This document shows positions 12,381 to 25,184 of a DNA stretch of 64,000 bases, piece after piece; position 1 is the first letter of the stretch, and the number at the start of each line of letters is the position of its first letter. Made by a program: the position numbers and the translations under genes. The stretch comes from Epiperipatus broadwayi (taxonomy: Eukaryota; Onychophora; Udeonychophora; Euonychophora; Peripatidae). The stretch lies in NCBI GenBank assembly GCA_028023455.1, contig JAQFVV010006475.1:994001-1058000 (forward strand), given 5' to 3'. The notes under the pieces are model-generated. The model worked only from the letters and a program-made list of their open reading frames with translations. It was not told where the DNA came from and did no database searches.

Positions 12381-12795
12381 CAGGAGTGGTAAAATAGTGA
12401 CCTAGGGACCACATGTGGCCCACTAAGAGTATTTTTGTGGCGTGCCAAGACAGTCTGAAAAATCTGCCTTGTACCAAGATTTCCTTCTCATGTGTGACAG
12501 AAGATTCCTGTTGTATTTTCCAGTAGGATGGCCACGTCACTTCGAAAAAACAAAATCAGTAATGAATGTTGTGTGTTTAATGAACGGAAAAACAAATATT
12601 TCTTTGGTAATACAGGGAATAAAGCAGTATCTTTATTGCGTCATAAAAAAAGGTGCAGCCCTCCACTTCCACAAAGTGGCTTCTGACGTGGCTGTTTGCT
12701 AACCTCTGCTTTCACAAAGTGGACCTGGATGTGGCTCTCTGCTAATCTCTGCTTCCACAAAGTGGCGCCCAAGCCAAAACAATTGGCCACTCCTG
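12381..12795. mobile_element. hAT-type MITE (415 bp) with TIRs and 8 bp TSD
   Basis: Begins CAGGAGTGG and ends CCACTCCTG (9 bp perfect TIR). It is flanked by the 8 bp direct repeat CTATAGAC at 12373-12380 and 12796-12803. The inner end CCACATGTGGCCCA resembles hAT termini. TIRs of CAGGGGTG type and 8 bp TSDs define the hAT superfamily. Within it, about 2.5 copies of a ~48 bp unit (TTCCACAAAGTGGC...CTCTGC) lie at 12662-12765, and an 86-codon open frame shows no domain that I recognise. Confidence 0.88.
12662..12768. repeat. ~48 bp tandem repeat inside the hAT MITE
   Basis: CACAAAGTGG recurs at about 12670, 12713 and 12757 with similar spacers (GACGTGGCT / GATGTGGCT, GCTAACCTCTGC / GCTAATCTCTGC). 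Confidence 0.75.
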
Positions 12796-12803
12796 CTATA
12801 GAC

Positions 12804-13339
12804 CAATTATAGATTGCATATAAATTAAATAATACATATAATATTATATAAAAAAATTAATATAGATTACAAATATGAGAAAAAAACAGAGGCTATATAT
12901 GTCATCACTAAATATTAACTATACTTTTTAACAAGAACCATATAGTTTTTAATCATAATAACAATTTAATTAATGTACATTGCATAATTTCTCTGCTGGT
13001 AGTTCTATCTGTGACTGACATTCATTGTTCTCTACTAATTTCTAATTGCATTACTATACAAAGCCCTCACCCTACACAACTTATGAGATTCTGTATTTCA
13101 CATAGCTGCCCATCCTAACCCAAGGTATCTGCCATTGAATTCTACAACTCAAGACAAAAGAGCCAATTTATAGTAGTCAAAACACTTGGAAATTTTACTT
13201 TGATTTGAAAACCAGAAATTTAATAACAAGAATACATATTTGAGTTGTACTTTTTAATGTAGCTTTTTGGGAAAGTGACCTTATTGTAGCTGACTTATTA
13301 TGTAAAAGATCTACCCTATTTCATTCTCAGTCAAGGTCA
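12804..13339. other. No gene seen
   Basis: AT-rich; the last 300 bases may already belong to LINE copy C but are too decayed to assign. Confidence 0.4.
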
Positions 13340-16300
13340 AGCTAAATAAAGGCATTGAACCAACCACCATATTTACCCAGATTACTGATCAAGAGGCCAC
13401 ACTTTGCCTTTTTATAAGGTGCATAAAGCCACCGTATTACTTCAGTGACCAGCATGGATATCTAATCACCACTCTACAGTGTGATCAAGTAGGTAGCACA
13501 CATCTCAATACATCAACAATCTAGATCAGGCTGCCATTAACATTAGTATCCCATCTGCAAATAGGTAATGATAACCAGCTAGTTACAGCTTTCACAACCC
13601 CTGCAAATGATGCTCTGCAGCTGACAGATTTTTTTTGACAGATCAAGGTGACTATACCTCCTCCAAACGTGCTAGGGCAAGCAACCAATATTTACCATAT
13701 GCACACAATTAGATAAACTCTATACAGAAACTGATCCACTTGAAGTATCCATAAAAACTCAAGCAACCACTCCCAAAGATTAAAGCAACACAGTTTTTAA
13801 GATATTCCTCCCTTAGTAAACAAGCCAACTACTGACATTATGGACATTCTGACAGCGTACCTTCCGTCCATTGAAGCCAGATGGTCCTATTAAAGTAATC
13901 CAGAGTGGCTTTAGGAAAACCAAGAAATCAAAAAGACAAAACACTCAAGCATAAGTCCAGTCCAAGCCAGGCATCTCTAGATAACTAAGAACCATAGAAT
14001 CCTCCGACCCTGAATCCACTCACACACTCATCAACCAGTACCCTGCTTAAAGAACTAAATTCAAACTCTGACATGTCATCTGGACAAAGTATCATACAAA
14101 TATACCCAACATTTCCTGCTGACTGAAATAAACCTTAACCAACAGTCATAGACCACAAGGCAAAGCTTCGACCTTTGTTAAACTTCTAATACTCTAACTC
14201 TACTAGCTATCATTTTTTTCTATATAATTTAATACACAGCTAAAAATAGGATCATTCAATGTTGATGGATTAAACTCAGATATCAAAAACTACTGAATGA
14301 ATAAGTGGATTCAAATTATTAAGCTGCACATCTTCTGCCTTCTAGAGATTAAAATATATAGTGACTCCCAGATTGACTATATCCTTTCTGAGAAAACAAT
14401 GCTTTTGTGCCTGTTCCAGACAATCATCATAGCCATTGGTAGGCACAAGATTAGTAATAATGTGAACCTGCCCCTTTCTAATGAATCAAAATTTTTTTAC
14501 ATTGATGCCAATCTGCTTATTGCCAAGTTTCACAACCACATTATCACCCTTAACATAATATTTATATATCTGTCAGGCCTATCATAATTATAAGCATAGT
14601 ACTTACTATCAACTCATTACTCTCATATCCTGTCTTGTCATCTTCCTAGGGAACGTCAACATGTTCTATCAGGTCTTCATCTCAAAGTGGCTTCATCAGC
14701 TTATTCTGCCTCTTACAAGTGCTGAAGCTTACCTCCCATCCAACTCAATGTCATTCTATAACAACTGATGTCTCCCTCAGACACATTTTTACTCCCCTGA
14801 GCTTCATCACTTAATCACCTCTTAACTTCTTGCCTTTGTATTTTGCCAAATGCTTATACTTGATCTTAATAAATGTGCACATCATCAAATCAACTACACA
14901 AATCAGTCAAAAGTTTCCCCACATGTACTCCTGAATTTCTATATTCAGACTAGATCATGTTATTTAAACTCAAAGACATCCATTTGACCCAGTGTAATGC
15001 TACATCTCTTTTATCAACATTCTATCTTTAATATTAACCAAGTCCCATGTTTCTAACTGCTAGGCTTGGCTGATGAGCTGCTAAAGAGAATTACCATCAG
15101 TCAATCTGCCCTAGGCACACACTTAGGATTATTGAGTCATACAACAATGACTGTAAAATACTTAAAGAGTACATGGGAATAAAAAAGATTGCCTCACAGA
15201 ACATCACACATGGACTTTAGAGTATGTTTGATGGGCTTTGGACTATTCTCCACTATCAGGGTTCTTCTGGCACTTGAGACTGGTGGAGTGGCCAATGCTG
15301 GTTATAATAAGCATTAGTTATAATCACAGTGTCTTTAGACTATTCACAGATCTCTGGGTTACCTGAGTTATACCTCCTTCCACACTATCAACTTTGTATT
15401 TGGTAATTACCATATCAGACCCATGCCACCCAGAAACCCATGGAATCCCTAGATTTGTTTTACATACCTCAGTCATTTTATCACTATATATGTATGTGAC
15501 TTAGCAAATTATCTTTTACAAAGACTCTACCACATACAAGGATTATATTTCATCTTTTTGTTTCCTAGCAAAAATCAGACTTCAATAAACAAATTTTCTG
15601 ATCTGTATCTGATCTCCAGTATCTCCTTGGCAAGATTTTTAAAAAAGAAAATAGAACCATATCTATTTTCATCAATATTGTCTGTGCAATTCATGAAGAA
15701 AAGTTCCTCCACAGAACAAATTGCACTCCTATTTAAAAGTCTTGAACTCAGTTTGAGACCAAAAGAAATATGCTCCAGTGGTCATTGAAATTTTTGTAAA
15801 AGCCACCAACTCAGTTCCTATTGGCATCTTGATCCATACCCAAACATGCCAGTACCTTGTACTTTTTTATATCTATTAACTAACCTGATAAACTGACAAA
15901 TTTCATATCCTCAATGGAAGAACATCACCCTCATTTGTTTTTAGTGAATTCATTCTCCAAGGATTTCCACTCACTGCCTTACTTATCTTATGATGTATAT
16001 CAATTCTTTCATAAACAAAACCTAGCAAAGAATCCCAATAATACAAATCTCACATATCCAACTTTATATATTGTGCTTAGTTTACATGATGACATCATCA
16101 AAAAGCAACTGCCCATATTTCAATAAATCTTTGATAATTGTATTGTCAATTTTAAGCTTCAATTCAATTTTAACAACTCTGCATGGTTTCTCTGTACTAG
16201 TAAACCCCATACACAATTATATCAGGGCAAATCTGATTTCTTTATTTCTATTATCATGAAATTTCAGGAATGAAAAAAAAATACAGAGCAAACTGAGGAT

Positions 16301-16345
16301 TCCTCCAAAATATACCTCTCATTATTATACCGGTTCATCCCTACT
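13340..16345 (+). pseudogene. LINE family 1, copy C: ORF1 end, endonuclease and RT remnants
   Basis: About 13380-13450 matches the ORF1 segment TDQEATL of copy E (TDQESTL). About 14255-14590 is the endonuclease start: GSFNVDGLN, then WIQIIKLHIFCLLEIKIYS, parallel to copy E GSVNVRELN and WINVIQPHIIGLLETKIYN. About 15540-15790 is RT (ISSISLARFLKKKIEPYL). About 16060-16260 holds the decayed motif C region. Many stops and frameshifts make it inactive. Confidence 0.7.
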
Positions 16346-17218
16346 CTGATAAGGTGAGCATGCACACATATCGAACATGAAACAAATATGGTGGCATGCC
16401 AGGATAGGAAGTAATTTCAAATCTTTTTTATGATCAGTTTGATACAGTCATCGGTACGTTTATAAAAGTATTGATTCTTACATACCTTTGAAAGATTTCT
16501 TTAATTTAAGTCCTTCGCACCACTCCCAGAAAGAAAATATTAATTCCCCCTCCTGAAAGGTTATGTAAGGCCAATAATAATATGAAATAAAATGAATCAA
16601 ATGAAATCTAATAGAAATAAACACCCAATGACCAAAGATTTAAAACTCGATAAAGAAGTATCCCATATGCTAGCTCATCATTCTCTTTATCTCAGGTAAA
16701 GAAATGGGAAACTAAAACTCGCACAATTATCTATGTGTCTTATTATGTTAGAGAAAGAAATGTGATTATCAAAGCAGTAAAGTAGTTTTATAAATATTAA
16801 ATAAATGTTTATTGAATCCCTTCACCAATTCCCAAGATAAATATAATAATAACAAACCCCAATGCATAATAATAAAAAAATACATATATGAGAGTACTAT
16901 AGTTATTTTGCTTAAGAAATATAATATTAAAGCATAAAAAAGAAAAGAATCTATTAGTGAGAAAGTGGTTTGAGGTTCATAAACTCCACACGAATACGTT
17001 TTACAAATACTAATTATTACATTAAATAAGTGCGATATTTTTTGCAAAGAGATATAAATGAAGGATATGTAACACACAATAATATATATATATATGTAAT
17101 TAATAAAATAGTGTGTACCATGTAAAGTTTTTTTTTTACTTCTCTGGGCTCTGAGTAGTCTATCCATCTGTTCATCAGGATGGCAGGGACTTCTCTTTAA
17201 CACAGTATCATTCAGCTA
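16346..17218. other. No functional gene seen; possible A-tailed repeat end on - strand
   Basis: Mostly AT-rich. On the - strand, a GC-richer 60 bp piece (17145-17205) runs into an 11-base A tract at 17131-17141 and may be the 3' end of a small retroelement. An open frame here has hydrophobic low-complexity content and no domain. Confidence 0.35.
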
Positions 17219-17227
17219 CTTTCATTA

Positions 17228-17375
17228 ACATTTGGTGGCTGGATTTAGGAGACATTTCTGGTATTGTTCAGCAGCTCTCACGATCATTTGATGAGTGGAT
17301 TCAGACCTTTCTGGTGTGGTTCCATGGCTCTCACAACCATTTGATGGCTGGATTCAGGAGATCTTGCTGATGGCA
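17228..17375 (+). repeat. ~60 bp imperfect tandem repeat, three units
   Basis: CATTTGGTGGCTGGATTTAG, CATTTGATGAGTGGATTCAG and CATTTGATGGCTGGATTCAG recur, separated by CTCTCACGAT / CTCTCACAAC. Diverged minisatellite directly upstream of the larger array. Confidence 0.7.
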
Positions 17376-17511
17376 GGAGCAGAGCTGGGTGGGCACGTTG
17401 ACTGGTGGTTTCTACCCCTTGGTCATTTCACTGATCCGAGTACATTTGTGCTTGAGATTTAATTATAAATTTCTTTTTTGGTTTTCTTGTTTTCTACGGC
17501 ACTGGTAACAA

Positions 17512-19110
17512 TTCTTTTATTTTAGGTTTTCAAAGACCAACACCTTCCTGCAAACACAGTTCTCTACCACACTAATATGAATTGTCTAGTTGGAATCCAT
17601 CTTGAAGCTTATAGCAGCATGATTTAAGAAAATAATTAGAACTGGGAATTCTTTAAGTTCAAACAAGCAAGTTCAGATTATTCCAAAAAGTTAGCATAAG
17701 TGAGTGAATGATTGACTTAATGACTGATTGACTTAGTGACTGCTTGTGCCCGATTGAATGCATGTGCCCAATTGATTTCCACTAAACTGGTGAACAGCAT
17801 TTAGCCCTCCTCATTAGAATCTCAATCTAGTTACCCCTCTGAAACACATTTAATTACTTAATTTTGACTTTTGTTAGTGGATTCATACAATGTGTGAACC
17901 ATTCCTATGAAATTCACTAATTCTTTTATTTTAGGTTTTCAAAGACCAACACCTTCCTGCAAACACAGTTCTCTACCGCACTAATACGAATTGTCTAGTT
18001 GGAATCCATCTTGAAGCTTATAGCAGCATGATTTAAGAAAATAATTAGAACTGGGAATTCTTTAAGTTCAAACAAGCAAGTTCAGATTATTCCAAAAAGT
18101 TAGCATAAGTGAGTGAATGATTGACTTAGTGACTGCTTGCGCCCGATTAAATGCATGTGCCCAATTGATTTCCACTAAACTGGTGAACAGCATTTAGCCC
18201 TCCTCATTAGAATCTCAATCTAGTTACCCCTCTGAAACACATTTAATTACTTAATTTTGACTTTTGTTAGTGGATTCATACAATGTGTGAACCATTCCTA
18301 TGAAATTCACTAATTCTTTTATTTTAGGTTTTCAAAGACAACACCTTCCTGCACTAATACGAATTGTCTAGTTGGAATCCATCTTGAAGCTTATAGCAGC
18401 ATGATTTAAGAAAATAATTAGAACTGGGAATTCTTTAAGTTCAAACAAGCAAGTTCAGATTATTCCAAAAAGTTAGCATAAGTGAGTGAATGATTGACTT
18501 AATGACTGATTGACTTAGTGACTGCTTGCGCCCGATTAAATGCATGTGCCCAATTGATTTCCACTAAACTGGTGAACAGCATTTAGCCCTCCTCATTAGA
18601 ATCTCAATCTAGTTACCCCTCTGAAACACATTTAATTACTTAATTTTGACTTTTTTTAGTGGATTCATACAATGTGTGAACCATTCCTATGAAATTCACT
18701 AATTCTTTTATTTTAGGTTTTCAAAGACAACACCTTCCTGCAAACACAGTTCTCTACCGCACTAATACGAATTGTCTAGTTGGAATCCATCTTGAAGCTT
18801 ATAGCAGCATGATTTAAGAAAATAATTAGAACTGGGAATTCTTTAAGTTCAAACAAGCAAGTTCAGATTATTCCAAAAAGTTAGCATAAGTGAGTGAATG
18901 ATTGACTTAATGACTGATTGACTTAGTGACTGCTTGTGCCTGATTGAATGCATGTGCCCAATTGATTTCCACTAAACTGGTGAACAGCATTTAGCCCTCC
19001 TCATTAGACTCTCAATCTAGTTACCCCTCTGAAACACATTTAATTACTTAATTTTGACTTTTGTTAGTGGATTCATACAATGTGTGAACCATTCCTATGA
19101 AATTCACTAA
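17512..19110. repeat. Four-copy ~400 bp satellite array
   Basis: Direct copies start with TTCTTTTATTTTAGGTTTTC at 17512, 17921, 18314 and 18703; the fourth ends near 19110, giving periods of 409, 393 and 389 bp. Copies are almost identical. Copy 2 lacks a 16 bp TGACTTAATGACTGAT block, and copy 3 lacks an 18 bp block around AAACACAGTTCTCTACC. Each unit contains a short TGA-rich sub-repeat (GATTGACTTAATGACTGATT). No coding potential. High identity means recent amplification or homogenisation. Confidence 0.95.
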
Positions 19111-19740
19111 TTAATCACAAGAATTTATTTATTTTTAATTCAATTGATTATCTACTCTGATTCAACATACACACAAAAAAAGAAAGTTTGATTATATCAG
19201 TTATTTTCCGATAATTAGATTCCATTTAAAATATATTTTTAATTAAATTAGATATTTTTCCCCACCTGCATTAACATAAATTTTAACGAACTCTTTTGTT
19301 GAGTTGAAATATTTGATAATTAAAAAAAAAAAGAAGAAAACAAAATTACTTATCTATTAAAATGTACTTGCCTTTAGGCTTTTCTTAAATTTGGAACAAT
19401 GGGTTTGTAGAGAAAGGTATCTAATCTAGTACAACTTTTGATTTAAAATTACCTATATGTTAGATTTTTAATTATTACCATTTCCCTTTATTTACACAAG
19501 CATTTAACAAACAAAAAAAAAATTATACATACAAATTACACATACACATCTTTACGTTTATAAAAAAAATGAGCATAAAATAATAAAAATAAATTATAAG
19601 CATATAGCTAATATGCTGATACTTCACATTATAGGCCTTAATTATTGGCTTTTCTTGTGTGTGCGAGTATATGACATATCCATAGACATCTCTCACTTAT
19701 TTTATAATTTGACTTGATTAAAATTTATATAGATGGCAGG
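19111..19740. other. AT-rich non-coding stretch, nothing recognised
   Basis: Poly-A and poly-T tracts only. Confidence 0.5.
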
Positions 19741-20690
19741 CCATTTTATTATGTAATACCATCTTATGCTTGGCCAGACAGAGTGTGCCTGTCATATTAT
19801 ACTTAAAGTAATCACAAAAATAGCTTATTTCTCCCCAATTATTAAATTTGCTGAACTGTTTACTTCATCTATCTCCACTCTGTTCTATGCTGATATGGCA
19901 CATGAAAACAATCTTTATTTCTGCAAGATGTTTCAGTCTTACTAATTTGAAATGGACTAGGTCTTCATTCCATCAAAATTCCAGAACTTGAATGCATCTT
20001 AGATTTTACACCCACAGATATGTCTTCCCTCCCCTTTGTGTGGGTAGCTTTCATCACTTTTAAACCATTTTCAAAACATATACAACCAAATATTCCCAAT
20101 GAGTGCATGCAAATGTAACTATTTGGAACATATAACCTACTATACCCAAATCAATCAGCCAATCATCTTTCAACAGCCAGTTTTTTAACCAAATCATGAG
20201 ATAGTTATTAGAAGGGAATTTTTTAGACTCCCGTGAAGCTCAACCTTTATGCCTTACCTCACACTTTCTCTGATACTGTCAATCATCTACTAACACTGAC
20301 TATTTTTACAAATTTGTGCCACAGAGAGAAAGAAATGCAGCACCATCTATTCCACAACTGCCAAGCTCTAACATTAACCTGAGAGGTTATGTTCAACCCA
20401 TATAGACTGTAGTAGACTACACTCAATGCACTTTATTGAGACATACTATTGAGATGCCAGCCCAGTGGTCTGCACTGCTACATCCATTCTATATGCATTT
20501 TTGTATACAAGATGTACTTTTTCCCTTGGCAACAATACTAGATGCCTCCCAGCTACTTTCTCCAATAAGCTTGACCAACTAACTAAGAGCTAGAGACAGC
20601 AAGATTGCCCACCTGGATATTTTTATTACCACTTAGGGGACTACTCTTGAAACCCTGGTACAGTCTGTAACAAAACATTTTGTTATGCTC
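19741..20690 (+). pseudogene. Possible LINE fragment (probable family 1)
   Basis: Base composition and C-rich, pyrimidine-biased + strand style match the other LINE family 1 copies, unlike the AT-rich surroundings. I could not identify a definite motif, so the assignment rests on texture only. It ends near GTCTGTAACAAAACATTTTG. Confidence 0.35.
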
Positions 20691-22002
20691 TTAAATTTTA
20701 CAAGATTGCAACGAATGGTGGCCGTTTGAGGGCGCCACTAAACATTTCTGCCTAGACCGTATTATAATTTTTTTTTTTTTATAATAACGGTTAATTTATT
20801 TACAAATGGAAATCATCAATTGCAAACCTTAAAATTATTTTCTTTTTAATGGACCAAAAGACGACAAAATGAAAAATAAGAATTAATTATAATAACTAAA
20901 AAAAAAACAGATCGACGCTTAAATATTGTTGAAATATTTATTAACCTTTATTCTATTTGTTGGTTATTCCCTTCCCTCGCATTTGTCAAATCAAACCCTC
21001 CCGATCCTTTTTCTTTCTAACCAAGATTTAGCATGTATCATTCTCGAAGGATCATGCGCCGTCACTTTACTAATTATACAATATTTCATCAAATATCATG
21101 GTATATATCTATGAGTGAACTCAAGGGTGACTTACTATAAGAGTGCGTTTGTTAAAAATAAACGCACTCAAATCTCCTCTTTCTAATGCTAAATCTTTTA
21201 CTTGTCCTTAGATCGAGTATACAATTTTTCTTATCCCTAGCTATACATTATAAGAACAACAATCATAGAAATTAAAGGTAAGTTTAATTAATAGGCCGTA
21301 ACAAAAAAAATTAAATAATAAAAAAAAACAATATAATGTGGGTTAATTTAAATTAGTAAGTACATCTACTTAAAGACTATATCCCTTTCTTTCTATTGCT
21401 GAAACTTTTGAGATATTTTAAGTAAAGGCTTTTTTTTCTTTTTTCTTTTTTTAAATCTATTACGCAAATGTCTTTTGAAATTACAACAAAAAAAAAAGTC
21501 TGTTTACCCTGATTGATCAGTGTAGATCCTGTGTGGGTGGAAAATTTCACTGTATATTCTTCGTGGTTTGTCCGTATCTTCTTCCAGTTCTTTTTCCTCG
21601 GCTAGCTCTCTATATCCAGCATTTACAAGGCAGTTCCAGGTGGCAATAGCAAGAGGTTCCCAAAAGGGAAAGTTCTGTTAGCTCTAGCTGTTCAACATTT
21701 TCTCCTTGCACTTTTTAGGTCTTTTCCATTCAACAGTCTGAGCTGAATTGAAACTTATAGATTAGATTTTGACTTTGGCAGAAATCTAATTAATTTTTGA
21801 TCTAATTAATTTTTGAACAAAAGGAAAGTCTGTAATTATATTTTTTTCTTCCAAAGTCTCAGTTCACACCTTTAATATTCTTCTTTTATTTCACATTTTA
21901 TTGTAAAATTCCAAAGAAGCATTCCAATTGATCAGCATAATAGATAGCATAAAAATACATCCACTGTCAAAGTCCCAACAATAGAACTAATTGCTTTCTT
22001 TT
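20691..22002. other. No gene seen
   Basis: 20700-20760 and 21510-21760 are GC-richer pieces between poly-A/T tracts. They show no family that I recognise and no exon-like structure. Confidence 0.4.
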
Positions 22003-22018
22003 ACTTTCTATCTTTAAG

Positions 22019-22250
22019 TAATATTTACTGAGGCTATAACCTCGACAATATGTGTATAAAATGTGATAGCAGGGACCTCTACAGGTGTTTTAACCACAAG
22101 CTTACGCTATGGAAGAAAAAAGGGGAAGCTTGTGGTTAAAACACCTGTAGAGGTCCCTGCTATCGCATTTTATACGCATATTGTCGAGGTTATAGCCTCA
22201 GTAAATATTACTTACATAATCAATGTGCGTTTAATAAATTTATAATTACA
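22019..22250. mobile_element. Palindromic (foldback) insertion with 16 bp TSD and one-sided tail
   Basis: Near-perfect inverted repeat: arms 22015-22103 and 22126-22214 (89 nt each, only a few G/A-type mismatches) around a 22 nt spacer. A 36 bp tail (22215-22250) follows one arm only. The unit is framed by the 16 bp direct repeat ACTTTCTATCTTTAAG at 22003-22018 and 22251-22266. A single diverged half-unit with the same tail order lies at 37688-37812. The 16 bp TSD argues against a cut-and-paste MITE. Confidence 0.85.
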
Positions 22251-22266
22251 ACTTTCTATCTTTAAG

Positions 22267-23399
22267 AATTTTTTTAAAGACTAAACAAAAGACAAACTTT
22301 TATCAATAAGCAAGATCTCGATCTAATTTATTTTAACTTCTTAAATCCCTATTTTAAAACTAAGTGTTAATTTTTTTTTTTTTAAATTATGTATTATAAA
22401 ATGATATTTATATTTTAACAAAATGTATATGTGTGTGTTTATTTATTTCTAATAAAATGTTTAGTACAATATATATTTTTTATTTTTACAAAATATGTGT
22501 GTATATATATGTATGATTATGAGCTGGCAGAAAAATACCATCTTAAGACTAAACCAGCATAGTGCCAATAAATCTAGCCTTGCAGCCAAACAAGTGCATA
22601 GGCCATAACTACATGCTTGTTAAATAAAACCCAGAAGCCTGCCACAATCTTGCTGGACCTTTCTCATTCTTACTTTGTTCCTCTTGCTCTTTAGTTGCTT
22701 ATGGATTTGCTACTTCTTATAGTGAACATAATAAATCTTGCTACTATCAAGTTTTATATACAATTGATGATCCTTTTAAAATGTATTTCCTGAGCAGTGG
22801 TTAAGTAACATGTGTTACAACCAACTTAGCCCACACTACTGCCTACTACTAAGTTGTCGACCTATTATAAAGGTAGACTATTAACATAGTTATATAGATT
22901 TGTATTCACAAAATGTGCTTACACTAGTGTTCTTGCATTTACAGCCATTGAACTTTCCATCATGTTTACATTCTTGTGGTAATGGTCAACTAGCATTTGC
23001 CTGCAACCTACATCTGAATTGACCACTCTTAACTGGTGAACTTTCAATAATTTTGCTTTTTCTTTGTACAAACTGTTTTCACATATATATATATATCCAC
23101 CATAAATAATTGTTAATAATTAGATAACATGTATGCATATGTAATTACTGATGTAAACATTACTTGATAAATAAAGTTGCCTTTAAACATAATAATAATA
23201 AGCAGTAGGAGGAGATTTACTATAGCTAAGCTTATTATTTGTTGTTATTGTTCTCCTACTATCTGGGTTTGAGCTGTTAAAAAACAACTCAAAATGTACA
23301 CACACTGAGATTAACCTCACACATATAAAAACACCAAATAAAATTCAACTTTTTAAAAGTACTTTTTAGTGACAATTCATGGAAATTTTTTCAATAAAC
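22267..23399. other. No gene seen
   Basis: AT-rich. 22520-22790 and 22800-23040 are GC-richer and may be decayed LINE sequence; no motif identified. Confidence 0.4.
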
Positions 23400-24500
23400 A
23401 AATTATCTGATATCAATAACAAAAAAGGTGGTAGACATCCAGTCAGTTGACCAAGTGAATGATACCATAACAGCATCCATGACAACCAGAGCTTCACACC
23501 TTATTAGAACTTATGTGAATGCTACCAAGGCTAACTGCAAACATTTCAGAAACCAATTCATATTTACCCAACAAGATAACACCTAGATTTAGAAAATGTA
23601 ACCGATCTAACATGAAATAACTTTATTTTAAAATCTAGATCCCTCTTATGCATTGGAATGCTGAAACATACTATACAGAAATGGATATTTAATTCATTTA
23701 AATGATTTCTCCTGCCCCCTGATTTTATTTTGCACAGATGCATATTTTATGAAGGAATAACTGCACAGAATGTGAGATATGGTTTTGTGAATTGGAGAAG
23801 ATCCCAACCCAAAATATTTTGGAAATTTTTTGATGTGTAGTTAAAGGACTAATTTTAAGCCCAGATAAAAACCTTAGGTAACTGTGCTTTAGTCACTCAA
23901 TCAGGATTGTCAAAGCTACATTACTGGCATACAAAAACACATACCTTGGGTACAATATGCAGGACTTTCAGAGAATGATGGAGACATTTGATACGACTAT
24001 AAATTTGAATGCTATATACCTCAAAGATACATCTACATCATTCTACAGCAGGAACTTTGATTTTAAACTAAAATTAAACACTGACATCAATCCAGAAAGT
24101 ACATCCACACACTGTAAGTAAGGAGACTACACTTTGCTTTTATAAAAGGGGCTTAAAACGACAATATTAATGTGGCCACCTCACTTTATACTGCATTACA
24201 ATCCAACAAGTAATCAATTTAACCAAGATTAGCAAGAATATAATATGGATGTACATGCTGCCAACACCAGTCCAGATAACCAGCAAAATACTAGTGATTA
24301 ATAGTCATTTCAAAGATTTCAAATGTATCATTGCAGACAAAAGTACACTCTGAACCAATAGTTCAAATAATCAACACACCATTGTTATAAGCACCTCTCA
24401 TACGAGTTACCTAATGCATCTTGCACTTCAACCATCACAGATAAAACTATAGCAATGTTAAATCTGTACAACCAGCATCAATCTCCAAAATTCAAGGTTT
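23400..24500 (+). pseudogene. LINE family 1, copy D: ORF1 fragment
   Basis: The piece around 24115-24240 (GGAGACTACACTTTGCTTTT, then a 'two-line' phrase shared with copy C at 13395-13500) is the ORF1 segment that precedes the zinc knuckles in copy E. The upstream part resembles copy E at 56000-56550 in order and composition. Stops are frequent. It ends about 160 bp before the CEP83 exon at 24660. Confidence 0.55.
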
Positions 24501-24659
24501 TAAATAATATAGCTGTGAGGCATTTAAAATATTTATTAATAAAATAAAACAAATGAATATTCATCATTTATTATATTGAACAAATAGTATTTAGTTTTAT
24601 TTTTTCCTGAAATTTAACAATTATAGTGAATGCTTTTTTGATTGTTTTTGTTTTTTTAG

Positions 24660-24810
24660 TTTACAAGATGAACATCTAAGGTTACAAAATGAAATTAAGA
24701 ATTTACTTGATGAAAATAAAAATGCCCAAGAAAAAATACATGCTACACTAGAACAATATAAAAAAGATATTTTTTCAAAGCAGTCTGAAATTGAACAATT
24801 GAAATCTCAG
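24660..24810 (+). CDS. CEP83: CEP83 orthologue, internal coding exon (first one in window)
   Basis: Exon of 151 nt: one base completing a split codon, then 50 sense codons. An acceptor AG follows a T-rich tract (AG at 24658-24659), and the donor is GTAAGA directly after codon CAG. The translation is a charged coiled coil beginning LQDEHLRLQNEIKNLL and ending SEIEQLKSQ. From memory it lines up without gaps with human CEP83 at roughly residues 59-108 (human LQNEHVKLQNELKHLF). CEP83 is a distal-appendage (transition-fibre) protein of the mother centriole that anchors the centriole to membrane and recruits SCLT1, CEP89, FBF1 and CEP164 for ciliogenesis. It joins in phase 0 to the exon at 39140. 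The upstream junction is phase 2 or similar; the preceding exon was not found in this window. No alignment was run. Confidence 0.88.
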
Positions 24811-25184
24811 GTAAGAAGCAAAATAATGTATTTAATATTAAGAGAAAGCTAATATTTCTCTTTTCTGTATAGCATCATATTTTATGCTTTAAGTAAAAAA
24901 ATTTAAAAAAAAGGAGTTATTTGTAGGTAGGAAGATTTCCACTAAAACTATTAAGATACATTATGGCACACAAAGCTAAATTAGAGGCAATATAAGATCC
25001 ATGAATTATTGTATGTTATTGATAAAATTGTATATTACAGTAAATAATATATTGATTTTGTCAATGCACTTTTATTGCTTATATTGTTACTATTTATTTA
25101 TTATTATTATTTTTTTTATGTTGCCACCTATTTATTTATTCATGTTTTTTTTTTCAATTTGATTTTTTTACATAAATATATAAC

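Noticed and set aside
16769-17203. 144-codon - strand open frame with hydrophobic segments.
   Set aside because: It is built from AT-rich, low-complexity sequence (Ile/Tyr/Leu runs) and has no recognisable domain.
17512-19110. The ~400 bp tandem array as a retrozyme (hammerhead tandem repeat).
   Set aside because: No CTGATGA box with a GAAA box in register on either strand; only CTAATGAG and an unrelated GAAAC were seen.
22015-22214. Classical TIR DNA transposon (MITE).
   Set aside because: The TSD is 16 bp and one side carries a 36 bp tail, unlike the fixed short TSDs of known cut-and-paste families.
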